A DNA stretch of 7,870 nt from an uncultured Clostridia bacterium (GCA_944391895.1 CALXVF010000054.1:1-7870); one strand, 5' to 3'; shown: positions 1-7,153, counted from the stretch's first letter. Numbers and translations are program-made. Notes: generated by a model not told the origin, from the sequence alone.

Positions 1-7
1 ATAGAAA

Positions 8-37
8 AATATATCAATCACATGACTATACAGTCAA
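8..37 (-). promoter_or_regulatory. Possible promoter reading left out of the window
   Basis: On the minus strand a -35-like TTGACT (37 to 32) is followed after 18 bp by TATATT (13 to 8), which is 5/6 in each box. The -35 box overlaps a small inverted repeat, TGACT-ATAC-AGTCA (23-36), which could be an operator. It would start a transcript for a gene beyond the left edge, consistent with a new operon beginning after the coupling-protein operon. In such AT-rich DNA chance matches are common, so this is only a candidate. Confidence 0.3.
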
Positions 38-68
38 AATCAAATTTTATTAAAATTCATAAATAAAA

Positions 69-153
69 ATGTATATTCAAGATTTTGCAGTTTCGCGCAG
101 CTTGGAGGGCTTTATGCCCGACAGCAAGAAACAAAAAATCTTGGAATATACAT
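69..153. repeat. Structured tandem repeat, copy 1 (three-tiered hairpin)
   Basis: This 85-bp unit folds on itself. The outer stem pairs 69-86 with 135-153 (18 bp, one bulged G at 143). A middle stem pairs GTTTC (90-94) with GAAAC (128-132). An inner hairpin pairs GGGC (107-110) with GCCC (116-119) around the loop TTTAT. Between the middle and inner stems lie GCGCAGCTTGGA (95-106) and GACAGCAA (120-127), which are nearly unchanged in the second copy. Part of that loop may pair further (100-104 with 122-125). The transcribed strand is not certain. A C-G pair in this inner part becomes U-G in copy 2 only if the plus strand is the RNA, which weakly favours plus. On the minus strand the outer stem is followed by ATTTTTATTT, so a terminator role for the operon at 311-3181 is also possible. 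I do not recognise it as a known riboswitch or ribozyme class. Confidence 0.85.
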
Positions 154-184
154 TTTACTTTTTATAAAAATCTATCAATAAAAA

Positions 185-271
185 ATGTATATTTTAAGAT
201 TTTGCAGTCACGCGCAGTTTGGAGGAAAGTAATCGTTCCGACAGCAAGTGACAAAAAACTTAAAATATACA
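185..271. repeat. Structured tandem repeat, copy 2 (three-tiered hairpin)
   Basis: This is the second copy, 116 bp downstream of the first. The outer stem pairs 187-203 with 254-270 (one A-A mismatch, 199/258). The middle stem pairs GTCAC (207-211) with GTGAC (248-252). The inner hairpin pairs GGAA (224-227) with TTCC (236-239). Compared with copy 1, two pairs of the middle stem and two of the inner stem changed on both sides so that pairing is kept, and at least one outer pair did the same (C-G to T-A). The internal loop GCGCAGTTTGGA (212-223) differs from copy 1 at one base, and GACAGCAA (240-247) is identical. The AT-rich spacers before each copy (about 50-68 and 168-184) also look alike, so a unit of about 116 bp was duplicated. 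On the minus strand the stem is followed by ATTTTTTATT. Confidence 0.85.
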
Positions 272-310
272 ATTATAATATTTTTAATAATCTTTTATGT
301 TAGAACATTT

Positions 311-2356
311 TTATTGGTCATTATTATTATTTATTGGTCCAAAAAGTTCATCGAATTTTGCTTCTAGTTCTTTTTGAATATCTATCTCATCCTCAGATGT
401 ATTTTGCATTTGTTTAGCTACATCATCCTCAAATCCCGGAAGCACTGCCGAATCTGCTGAACTAGGAGGATTCATATTTGTTTGCACAGGTGGAATATTT
501 TGTATAGGCTGATTATTTTGAATAGGTACATTTTCTTCCACTTTTGTATCTTCAAATAAATCGTCCAATGAATCAATTCGCACATCTTCCTGTTTTTTCT
601 CTTCTGTTTTATTTCCTGTATATGGGTCATAAGGATTATATTTTCTCCAATTTCCTCTTTCCCCACAATCAAAATCATTATGATCAATTCTTTTACTATT
701 AAAATCTTTTATCATATTTGTTTGGTAATACCAGAACTTCTTAGCTTTAATTGGTTTTAAACCTTTTTCAAATATGATACATTCGTTATTATCCATTCTT
801 CTTAACTCATCAGGTGTCATTAATGCTCTAGCCATTATTTGGTCTGATTCACTAAAACCTGTACTTACATCTAATGTATTTCTATTAATTGATTTACTGT
901 TATGTTTTATTGTTTTTTCTCCTAATTCTTTTGAAAAGTATTCAACTGTTGCAAATGAGTTACTTCCCAAGAATACGTGAGTATCACAGTTACCTATAAT
1001 TGTTTCATATGATTTTTCATATATAGCTTTTAATTGGTCTAAGTTCTGAAGAATAACACTAAATGAAATTCCTCTACTTCTACTGGTTGATATCTTTTTA
1101 TCAAAATCTGGTATTTGACCTATATTAGCAAACTCGTCCAATATAAAGAATGTTTTTATAGGTAATTTACCACCATTTTTATCTGCAAAATCATATAATT
1201 GTTGTATCATCTGTGAAAAGAAAATTGTAAGTAAGAAATCATAAGCTGTATGAGTATCTGAAGATACAACGTATAAAGCTGTTTTTTTAGATGCGATATC
1301 TGCAAAATCTATAGTATTTGTTGATGTAACATCTGCTATATCTTTTGAATCGAACTTACCAAGTTTTGATTGCAATGTACTAAGTATAGAACTATATGTT
1401 TTGTCTGAAGCTATTTCAACAGATTTATAGTTCATTCTTGCTGGATGGTCATATGGCAGTCTACTCATTAAATCTGAAAGTAAGTTACTTCCACCATTAT
1501 TATTTGCTGCTCTAACAAGTTCAGCACAGCTAGCTAAGTTTTGCTCTTCTGGAGGAGCTGCTGCTATCAAATAATATATTAATGCTTTTAGTAAAATTTC
1601 TGCCATGTTATCCCAATATGGGTCTGAAGCACTACCTTCTGCTTTTTGTCCTTTTACAATAGTATTAGCAATAACATCTACATCTATCTCACTTTGAATA
1701 TGTTGAAGAGGGTTATAGCTATCACTGCTTGTAGGATTAACTAAGTTTAGTAACTTTATTTCGTATCCATGGTCCTTTAAATATCCTGCTGTAGTATCAT
1801 AAATTTCACCTTTTGGGTCTGTAAAAATATATGAACCTAACAATTGGTGAGCATTTGGTATAGTGTAACTTGATGATTTACCAGAACCTGAACCACCGAC
1901 AATAAGAACATTTATATTTCCTACTTTATTTAATGGTAAATAATTATTTTGTGCTAATAGTAATCCAGAATTTTTACTTAATACTCTATATTGCTCTCCA
2001 CCTGTACACCAGTCACTTGAACCATGCTCTATATCTTGGTATTTTGTTTTCTTTCTATTTTTATAAGCTCCAATTCCAAAAGCTATTCCTAAGAAAATTG
2101 TAAATCCTAATGTCCATGAACCAAAAGTTCCTATTACATTTGAATCAAATACTTTTGTAATACCTTCTAAAGACACAACATTTGATATAAAATCCTGTAT
2201 AAAAAGAGCTATATCAAATCTACCATCAACATAGCTCTCACTTATAGTATATGCAATCGGTGCTATTAGGAAAAGTTCCGCAATAATCCACACCACTAAT
2301 GCAAATATTATATATTTTAAATTTCTTTTTATGAATTCACTAAATTTATTTTCCAT
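311..2356 (-). CDS. VirD4/TraG-family type IV coupling protein
   Basis: This is a 681-aa membrane-anchored ATPase of the conjugative coupling-protein family. Such proteins dock the relaxase-DNA complex at a type IV secretion channel and power substrate transfer at the inner membrane. Two membrane segments are visible near residues 15-38 and 76-98. The Walker A motif GGSGSGKS is at 154-161 (K160), and TDPKGE follows at 179-184. The Walker B is FFILDEFANIG at 403-413 (D407, E408), with SRSRGISFSVILQNLDQL after it (Q437). The sequence resembles the coupling proteins of clostridial integrative elements related to the CD1115 group. The last 80 residues or so are acidic and rich in Q, N and P, and end in NNNNDQ; they may contact a substrate or partner. 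AGAAGGG precedes the ATG by about 7 nt. It lies 21 bp after the 90-aa gene and is the last gene of that operon in this window. The family is secure; its specific element is not identified. Confidence 0.93.
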   Translation of the reverse strand: MENKFSEFIKRNLKYIIFALVVWIIAELFLIAPIAYTISESYVDGRFDIALFIQDFISNVVSLEGITKVFDSNVIGTFGSWTLGFTIFLGIAFGIGAYKNRKKTKYQDIEHGSSDWCTGGEQYRVLSKNSGLLLAQNNYLPLNKVGNINVLIVGGSGSGKSSSYTIPNAHQLLGSYIFTDPKGEIYDTTAGYLKDHGYEIKLLNLVNPTSSDSYNPLQHIQSEIDVDVIANTIVKGQKAEGSASDPYWDNMAEILLKALIYYLIAAAPPEEQNLASCAELVRAANNNGGSNLLSDLMSRLPYDHPARMNYKSVEIASDKTYSSILSTLQSKLGKFDSKDIADVTSTNTIDFADIASKKTALYVVSSDTHTAYDFLLTIFFSQMIQQLYDFADKNGGKLPIKTFFILDEFANIGQIPDFDKKISTSRSRGISFSVILQNLDQLKAIYEKSYETIIGNCDTHVFLGSNSFATVEYFSKELGEKTIKHNSKSINRNTLDVSTGFSESDQIMARALMTPDELRRMDNNECIIFEKGLKPIKAKKFWYYQTNMIKDFNSKRIDHNDFDCGERGNWRKYNPYDPYTGNKTEEKKQEDVRIDSLDDLFEDTKVEENVPIQNNQPIQNIPPVQTNMNPPSSADSAVLPGFEDDVAKQMQNTSEDEIDIQKELEAKFDELFGPINNNNDQ

Positions 2357-2377
2357 AGCAATCCCTTCTCATTTGTT

Positions 2378-2650
2378 TTATTTTGATATATCTTCTCTAC
2401 TGTCTTTCATATTTTCTCTGATATTTAATGCATGTCTTGTGAATCTTCTCATAAAATTTTCATGAATTTTCTTTTTGTGTTCATCTGATATAATCATAGG
2501 TCTTTCTTTAGAATCCCATACTTTTATTTCTAGTACGTCTCCTTCTGAAAATACTTTGTCAACATCAGCATTACCTTCTATTCCGTATCTTCCTTTTTCT
2601 CCCTTATCTCTTATATTTATCATTGAAGCACTTATTTTTATATCACTCAC
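2378..2650 (-). CDS. Hypothetical 90-aa protein of the conjugation operon
   Basis: The gene encodes a small soluble, charged protein with no membrane segment or signal peptide, and I do not recognise its family. The start is GTG, chosen because AAGGAGG stands 8 nt upstream and no alternative start fits that site. The ribosome site abuts the stop of the 171-aa gene 15 bp away, so the two are probably translationally coupled. The N-terminal half looks beta-rich (ISASMINIRDKG, then GRYGIEG and DVLEIKVWDS). The C-terminal 40 residues form a basic, probably helical stretch (KKKIHENFMRRFTRHALNI). The layout faintly recalls SpoVG (beta domain, then a helix), a family often found on mobile elements, but key SpoVG residues are not evident and I do not assign it. 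Position just ahead of the coupling ATPase suggests a conjugation accessory role. Confidence 0.8.
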   Translation of the reverse strand: MSDIKISASMINIRDKGEKGRYGIEGNADVDKVFSEGDVLEIKVWDSKERPMIISDEHKKKIHENFMRRFTRHALNIRENMKDSREDISK

Positions 2651-2665
2651 TAGTACATCCTCCTT

Positions 2666-3181
2666 TTATGACCTTATTTCAAATGTGAAATAAGATTTGT
2701 ATGGTTTTAACTTACACTTTCCCTTAATTTCATTTGTTTGATTATCTATGTACAATCTTGGCTTTACTTCCTCTGTTGTTTCTGGATCTATAATTGTCAT
2801 TGGCCTTTGTAAATTTGGTGTATAATTAAACTCTTTATATTCTATTGGAGTCTCTGAATAAATAGTGTTAAATTGAACCGGAATTGGTCTTTTTGAAATT
2901 TTTAGTCTATCATCTTTTAGAATTCCTGTATTTACAACTACTTTTTCTTGTCCAAAAGATAATATTACTAAATCCTCACCCTCTGGTTCTGGATAATCTA
3001 CAAAGAATGTTTTTTTCTTCATATTCCCGTTCATTTCTTCAGAGTACACTAATCTTTCAACAGTATATTTAGGATACTGTTTTTGTAATTCCTTGGCAGT
3101 TTTATTAATTCTATATATAACTGTGTTAACCCCTTGTGGGTCAGTTATACTAAAATATTTACCTTGAAATTCCTCAGCCAT
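2666..3181 (-). CDS. Hypothetical 171-aa protein, first gene of the conjugation operon
   Basis: The gene encodes a soluble-looking 171-residue protein that I do not recognise. It has no membrane segment, no signal peptide, no nucleotide-binding motif and only one cysteine near the C-terminus. The N-terminal third mixes a probable strand (GKYFSITDP) and helix (NKTAKELQKQY). The rest appears beta-rich, with a conserved-looking PEPEGEDLVILSFGQEKVVV segment and several proline-containing turns. AGAGGTG lies about 6 nt before the ATG, and a perfect-consensus promoter lies about 36 nt further upstream, so this is the first gene of a transcript that continues into the 90-aa protein and the VirD4-like ATPase. 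Function is unknown; association with DNA transfer is inferred only from position. Confidence 0.85.
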   Translation of the reverse strand: MAEEFQGKYFSITDPQGVNTVIYRINKTAKELQKQYPKYTVERLVYSEEMNGNMKKKTFFVDYPEPEGEDLVILSFGQEKVVVNTGILKDDRLKISKRPIPVQFNTIYSETPIEYKEFNYTPNLQRPMTIIDPETTEEVKPRLYIDNQTNEIKGKCKLKPYKSYFTFEIRS

Positions 3182-3223
3182 CTTAGCACCTCTTTCTAAA
3201 ACTTCTCTTTAGTTGACCTTTTA

Positions 3224-3252
3224 ATTATATAATATTTTCTATAATATGTCAA
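3224..3252 (-). promoter_or_regulatory. Perfect-consensus sigma-A promoter of the coupling-protein operon
   Basis: On the minus strand TTGACA (3252 to 3247) and TATAAT (3229 to 3224) are separated by exactly 17 bp, matching consensus in all 12 positions and in spacing. Transcription should begin near 3217, leaving a leader of about 36 nt before the ATG at 3181. An inverted repeat, GTTGAC (3212-3217) and GTCAAC (3248-3253), brackets the promoter. One arm overlaps the -35 box and the other covers the expected start site, an arrangement suited to a repressor. No terminator is evident between the dnaJ-like stop at 3266 and this promoter. Confidence 0.8.
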
Positions 3253-3265
3253 CCTCGAGCAGTTT

Positions 3266-4165
3266 TTATTTATTTACTACTTCTTTTGATACTTTTGTTT
3301 GTAAATTCCTTAGCTTAATATATAATTCTTCTTCTTGTTTTGTTAATGTCTTAGGAACCACAATTCTAATAATAACATAGAAATTTCCTCTCATACCCCT
3401 TCCTAATTTATAGCCTTTATCTTTAATAACAAACTTTTCCCCACTTTGAGTTCCTCTAGGAATAATTAAAGAAATATTTCCATCTATGCTTTGTATTGTA
3501 GTTTTTGTTCCTAATGCAGCTTCCCATGGAGTTATACTAAGTTCTTTGTATATGTCTGCTCCGTTTAGCTTAAATTCCTTAGTATCTTTTATAAATATTT
3601 TTACTAGCAAGTCCCCATTTTTCCCGCCATTTTTTCCAGGTTTGCCTTGACCAACAAACCTAATTTTATCATTATTTTGGATACCTGCTGGAATATCTAA
3701 CGAAAATGTTCTAGTCTTTCCATCAACAGCTAGCAATTTTAACTTTTTTTTAGTCCCATTAAATGCTTCTACTATACTTACTTCTATTTCGGTTTCAATA
3801 TTTTCACCTTTTATAGGCGCTTTTTTAACTTTTTCTTCCTTTTTCTTTATAGGATTTATTCCAAATAAAATAGAAAGTAGTTTTTCTTTAAAAGTCTTTT
3901 TTTCTTCTGACTCTCTATCTTCTATTTTTTTCTTTCTCTCCGTATATATGTACCAGCTTTTATCATACTTCTTTCTTGCTTTACTATCTGATAGCACTTT
4001 ATAAGCTTCATTTATCTCTTTAAATTTCTCTTCCGAGTAAGAATCTCCGATATTCATATCTGGATGATATTTTTTTGCTTGCTCTCTATATGCTATTTTT
4101 ATTTCATCTATTGAAACTTTATTCGTCTTTAATCCTAGTAATTTATAGTAATCCTTAAAACTCAT
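3266..4165 (-). CDS. DnaJ/CbpA-like co-chaperone lacking the zinc finger
   Basis: This is a 299-aa J-domain protein expected to stimulate the ATPase of DnaK and deliver unfolded clients to it in the cytoplasm. The J domain covers about residues 4-70, with the essential HPD at 34-36 (YHPDMN). Residues 71-120 are a highly charged Lys/Glu linker in place of the usual Gly/Phe-rich region. From about 125 to the end are the two beta-barrel client-binding domains (EVSIVEAFNGTKKKL, then DIPAGIQNNDKIRF, GGKNGDLLVKI and IPRGTQSGEKF). There is no cysteine anywhere, so the four CxxCxGxG repeats of canonical DnaJ are absent, making it class B (CbpA-like). GGAGG lies 7 nt before the ATG. It follows yqeK by 47 bp; a TATAAT at 4195-4200 lies in that gap without a good -35, so readthrough from the murF operon is possible. 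Confidence 0.9.
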   Translation of the reverse strand: MSFKDYYKLLGLKTNKVSIDEIKIAYREQAKKYHPDMNIGDSYSEEKFKEINEAYKVLSDSKARKKYDKSWYIYTERKKKIEDRESEEKKTFKEKLLSILFGINPIKKKEEKVKKAPIKGENIETEIEVSIVEAFNGTKKKLKLLAVDGKTRTFSLDIPAGIQNNDKIRFVGQGKPGKNGGKNGDLLVKIFIKDTKEFKLNGADIYKELSITPWEAALGTKTTIQSIDGNISLIIPRGTQSGEKFVIKDKGYKLGRGMRGNFYVIIRIVVPKTLTKQEEELYIKLRNLQTKVSKEVVNK

Positions 4166-4212
4166 TTAACATCCTCCACAAAACTGGTAATTTTATTATA
4201 ACATATTATTTT

Positions 4213-4785
4213 TCAAATTTCACTAGTTAAAAGCAAATAATTTCTAGTTTTTATACTTTTTTCTAAAATGGTTTTCCCCTTATCTATATTAATTAATATA
4301 GTGGATTCTACATTTTTTATTATTGCTTTATCTATGTTTTGAAAAGCTAAGTTTCTTAACTCTTTTATCCCATCATAATCCCTAGTTTCATCTATTTTGT
4401 CCGATATAAATAGTATTTTTTGTAATATTGTCATATTTTCTTTTCCAGTTGTATGTACGGCAATTGCCTCACACATTTCATCATCAAAGTCATACCTCTT
4501 TTTGCACATATCTGCCGCTATTTTTCCATGTAGAATTCCACCTAAGTATTTTTCTAGTTCTGAACATTCTATGTTATTTTTCTCTACATAATCGCGCATT
4601 TCATCTTTTGTTAATTCTTTTGCCATATCATGCATAAGACCTATTAACTTTGCTTTCTCTATGTCAGCATTATAAATATTCGCTAATTTCTCACACATTT
4701 TCATAACACCAACACTATGTAGATATCTTTTTTCACTCAATATTTCTCTTAAATCTTCATCTAATTTTTTAATATCTGTTATCAT
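4213..4785 (-). CDS. yqeK: YqeK-type HD phosphohydrolase (predicted Ap4A hydrolase)
   Basis: This 190-aa protein belongs to the YqeK family, shown in other Firmicutes to cleave diadenosine tetraphosphate symmetrically into two ADP. The metal-binding HD-domain residues are all visible: H23 (YLHSVGV), H52-D53 (LMHDMAK), H86 (LHGKIAA), H111 (HTTGKENMT) and D129 (FISDKID). The family signature ISDKIDETRDYDGI followed by LRNLA is present. Its ATG overlaps the ddl stop by one base (TAATG), and AGAGGA within the last ddl codons serves as ribosome site, so translation is coupled to ddl. In many Firmicutes yqeK sits beside nadD; here it is instead at the end of a cell-wall operon, which would tie alarmone turnover to precursor synthesis genes by co-transcription (inference). 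Confidence 0.92.
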   Translation of the reverse strand: MITDIKKLDEDLREILSEKRYLHSVGVMKMCEKLANIYNADIEKAKLIGLMHDMAKELTKDEMRDYVEKNNIECSELEKYLGGILHGKIAADMCKKRYDFDDEMCEAIAVHTTGKENMTILQKILFISDKIDETRDYDGIKELRNLAFQNIDKAIIKNVESTILINIDKGKTILEKSIKTRNYLLLTSEI

Positions 4786-5780
4786 TAATTTCCTCTCTTA
4801 ATAGCTAAATCTATAAGTTTATCTAATAATTCTGAATATTTTAGTCCCATGTAACACCATAATTTTGGATACATACTAATTTCAGTAAAACCTGGCATTG
4901 TATTTAATTCATTAAGATATACATTTTGTGTATCTTTTTGAACAAAGAAGTCAACTCTTGCTAAGCCTTTACAATCAGTAGCTTTAAAAGCCTTTACTGC
5001 CAGCCTTCTGATTTCATTTATCTTATCTTCAGATAAATCTGCTGGAATTTTTGTTTTAGATTCTGCATTATTATATTTCGCATCATATGAGTAGAATTTA
5101 TCTGCTGCTAATATTTCTCCAACAGTTGAAGCTTCAGGTGCATCATTTCCTAAAACTGCACATTCTACTTCTTTTCCCTCTATGGCTTCTTCTATCAAAA
5201 CCTTTTTATCATAAATTGAAGCCTCCTCAATTGCTGAAATCAATTCTGGTCCGTTTTCTGCCTTTGTTACACCGACTGATGATCCCGAGTTTGAAGGTTT
5301 TACAAATACAGGAAAGTTTAGCTTTTCTTGGACCATTTTTACAATTTCATCATTTTCTAACTTTATTTCCTCAAATTCTTCATTTATGTATATGTTCTCA
5401 TTTTTTATGTATATATACTTCGCTTGCCTAATATCGGCTTTTTCTAATATACATTTAGTATAGACTTTATCCATACATATGCTAGATGAAAGAACATCAC
5501 AACCTACATATGGTATTTTTAAAAGTTCTAACATTCCTTGAATCGTTCCATCTTCACCGTATAACCCGTGTAATACAGGAAATACTACATCCATTTTCTT
5601 CAATTCTTCTACTATATTTTTTATTTCTTTGTTATTTATATACCATTTTCCCTGTTTGTCAATAAATATAGGGTATATATCATATTTTTTATTGTTTAAA
5701 TTATCTAAAACATTTTTTCCTGACATAATAGAAACCTCATGCTCTGATGACATTCCTCCATAAATAACACCTATTTTCAT
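4785..5780 (-). CDS. ddl: D-alanine--D-alanine ligase
   Basis: This ATP-grasp ligase joins two D-alanines in the cytoplasm; MurF then adds the dipeptide to the UDP-MurNAc-tripeptide. I place the start at the ATG at 5780 (331 aa, MKIGVIYGG). AGGAGG sits 4 nt before it, and an upstream in-frame TTG at 5795 would put that ribosome site inside the coding region. Visible active-site residues are E13 (SSEHEVS), K161 (FVKPS), SGSSVGV at 165-171, the FYSYDAKY specificity loop at 229-236, R275 (LARVD), and E291 and N293 for metal (LNELNTMPGF). The Tyr-containing loop matches D-Ala-D-Ala ligases rather than VanA-type D-lactate ligases. It starts 8 bp after the murF stop, with its ribosome site overlapping that stop, and overlaps yqeK by one base. 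Confidence 0.96.
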   Translation of the reverse strand: MKIGVIYGGMSSEHEVSIMSGKNVLDNLNNKKYDIYPIFIDKQGKWYINNKEIKNIVEELKKMDVVFPVLHGLYGEDGTIQGMLELLKIPYVGCDVLSSSICMDKVYTKCILEKADIRQAKYIYIKNENIYINEEFEEIKLENDEIVKMVQEKLNFPVFVKPSNSGSSVGVTKAENGPELISAIEEASIYDKKVLIEEAIEGKEVECAVLGNDAPEASTVGEILAADKFYSYDAKYNNAESKTKIPADLSEDKINEIRRLAVKAFKATDCKGLARVDFFVQKDTQNVYLNELNTMPGFTEISMYPKLWCYMGLKYSELLDKLIDLAIKRGN

Positions 5781-5788
5781 TTTGCCTC

Positions 5789-7153
5789 CTAACAAGCCTT
5801 TAAAGCTTCAACAATTTCACTAAATTTCATACCATTTGATGCTTTAAATAAAATAGCATCATCTTTAGATATAATTTGCTTTAGTTTATTAATTGCTTCT
5901 TCATTATTGTTAAATACAAAAATTTCTTTTGCTTTAGCCATTTGTGCAATATATTTAGACTCCATACCTACTGTTATCAATATATCTATGCTTTCCGTTA
6001 CTTCCTTACCTACGTTTTCATGTAATTGCTTTGAAAAATCTCCTAATTCTAGCATATCTCCTAAAACTGCAATTTTTCTTTTATTTTGTATGTTTTTCAA
6101 ATAATTTATTGCAGCTGACATAGAATCATAGTTTGCATTATACGTATCATTTATTAATATTGCACCTGTATTAGAATTTGTAATTTCCATTCTCTTTTTT
6201 GATAATTCAAGATTTGCAATTCCAGTTGCTATTTTTTGTATAGGAATTTCAAGTAATTGTCCTACAGCAATACCGCAAAGACTATTTAAAACAAAATGCT
6301 CTCCTCCTACTGGAACGGAAATTTTTGTATCATCCACTGTAAACTCACTCTTATTTTCATATGCCTTTATATATTTAGCCATAATATCACTATCATTTTC
6401 AATTCCATAAGTAGAAATATCATATTTTTCTTTATTTTTTAATGCCCATTCGTGTAATAAATCATTATCATTATTGATTACAATTTTGTTAGTTTGTAAG
6501 CCTTCTAATATTTCCATCTTTGCTTTAAGAATGTTCTCTCTTGAGCCTAAATTTCCAATATGTGCTGTACCTATATTAGTAATAACCGCTATTGTAGGCT
6601 TAGCAATGTTAGTTAATTTTCTAATCTCTCCAAAATGATTCATTCCCATCTCTACAACTAAAGCCTCTTCATCTGCCAATCTTAAAATTGTAAGTGGAAG
6701 CCCTATCTCATTATTGTAGTTGCCTTGAGTTTTAAGCGTTTTATACTTTTGAGATACAACAGAAGCCACTAAATCTTTTGTACTAGTTTTTCCTACACTA
6801 CCAGTAATTGCAATCACGGGTATATTATATAAACTTCTTTTGTATGTAGCAATCTCTTGTAGTGCCTTCAAAGTATCATCTACCACAATAATTGTAGCAA
6901 TTTTATTTTCAATAGTATCTTCGGTAATCTCTGCATTTTTGCTAAGTATACAAACTTTTGCACCATTTTCTATCGCTTCTTTGTAAAAATCATTTCCGTC
7001 AAACTTTTCTCCCTTTAAGGCAATATATGTATCTCCTTCTTGAACCTCTCTTGAATCTCTAACAAACTTTTCTATCTCTTCATTCTTATTTCCACATATT
7101 AAATTTCCATTTGTCACTCTTAAAATATCTTTTACATTTACTTTTTTTTGCAT
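5789..7153 (-). CDS. murF: UDP-MurNAc-tripeptide--D-Ala-D-Ala ligase
   Basis: MurF is the 454-aa cytoplasmic Mur ligase that attaches D-Ala-D-Ala to the UDP-MurNAc-tripeptide, completing the soluble peptidoglycan precursor. The N-terminal domain spans about 1-110. The ATP-binding centre has the P-loop TGSVGKTSTKD at 117-127 (K122), QGNYNNEIGLPLTIL at 143-157, the EMGMNHFGEI motif at 168-177 and ILKAKMEIL at 208-216. The C-terminal domain carries DTYNANYDSM (336-345), AVLGDMLELG (362-371) and KASNGMKF (437-444). This last motif often reads KGSRGM in the family, so N440 replaces a usual Arg. AGGTGG lies about 10 nt before the ATG. It is the first gene of the murF-ddl-yqeK operon. MurF and Ddl being adjacent matches their consecutive steps. 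Confidence 0.96.
   Translation of the reverse strand: MQKKVNVKDILRVTNGNLICGNKNEEIEKFVRDSREVQEGDTYIALKGEKFDGNDFYKEAIENGAKVCILSKNAEITEDTIENKIATIIVVDDTLKALQEIATYKRSLYNIPVIAITGSVGKTSTKDLVASVVSQKYKTLKTQGNYNNEIGLPLTILRLADEEALVVEMGMNHFGEIRKLTNIAKPTIAVITNIGTAHIGNLGSRENILKAKMEILEGLQTNKIVINNDNDLLHEWALKNKEKYDISTYGIENDSDIMAKYIKAYENKSEFTVDDTKISVPVGGEHFVLNSLCGIAVGQLLEIPIQKIATGIANLELSKKRMEITNSNTGAILINDTYNANYDSMSAAINYLKNIQNKRKIAVLGDMLELGDFSKQLHENVGKEVTESIDILITVGMESKYIAQMAKAKEIFVFNNNEEAINKLKQIISKDDAILFKASNGMKFSEIVEALKAC

Noticed and set aside
69..271. Twister, hammerhead, pistol or hairpin ribozyme, or integron attC site
   Set aside because: I compared the conserved loop bases with the core motifs I know for these classes and found no consistent match; attC core bases are also missing.
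69..271. CRISPR array
   Set aside because: Only two units about 116 bp apart, each a long internal palindrome; the intervening sequences are similar rather than unique spacers.
85..303. A 72-codon plus-strand frame with two similar peptide halves (RAAWR...PTARNKK and RAVWR...PTASDKK)
   Set aside because: The frame lies entirely across the two hairpin copies, starts at TTG with no convincing ribosome site, and the peptide similarity follows from the DNA duplication. Differences between copies preserve base pairing rather than amino acids.
774..980. Plus-strand frame of 68 codons
   Set aside because: It is antisense to the coupling protein gene, with no independent signals for expression.
5087..5431. 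A 114-codon plus-strand open frame
   Set aside because: It lies wholly opposite ddl, has a low-complexity Leu-rich translation typical of an antisense shadow, and no ribosome site.
4785..5780. Van-type D-Ala-D-Lac ligase (vancomycin resistance)
   Set aside because: The FYSYDAKY loop and overall motif set fit ordinary D-Ala-D-Ala ligases, and no vanH, vanX or vanRS-like gene is nearby.
5781..5795. Extended ddl start at TTG 5795
   Set aside because: The AGGAGG ribosome site would fall inside the coding region; the ATG at 5780 gives the family-typical MKIGVIYGG start.
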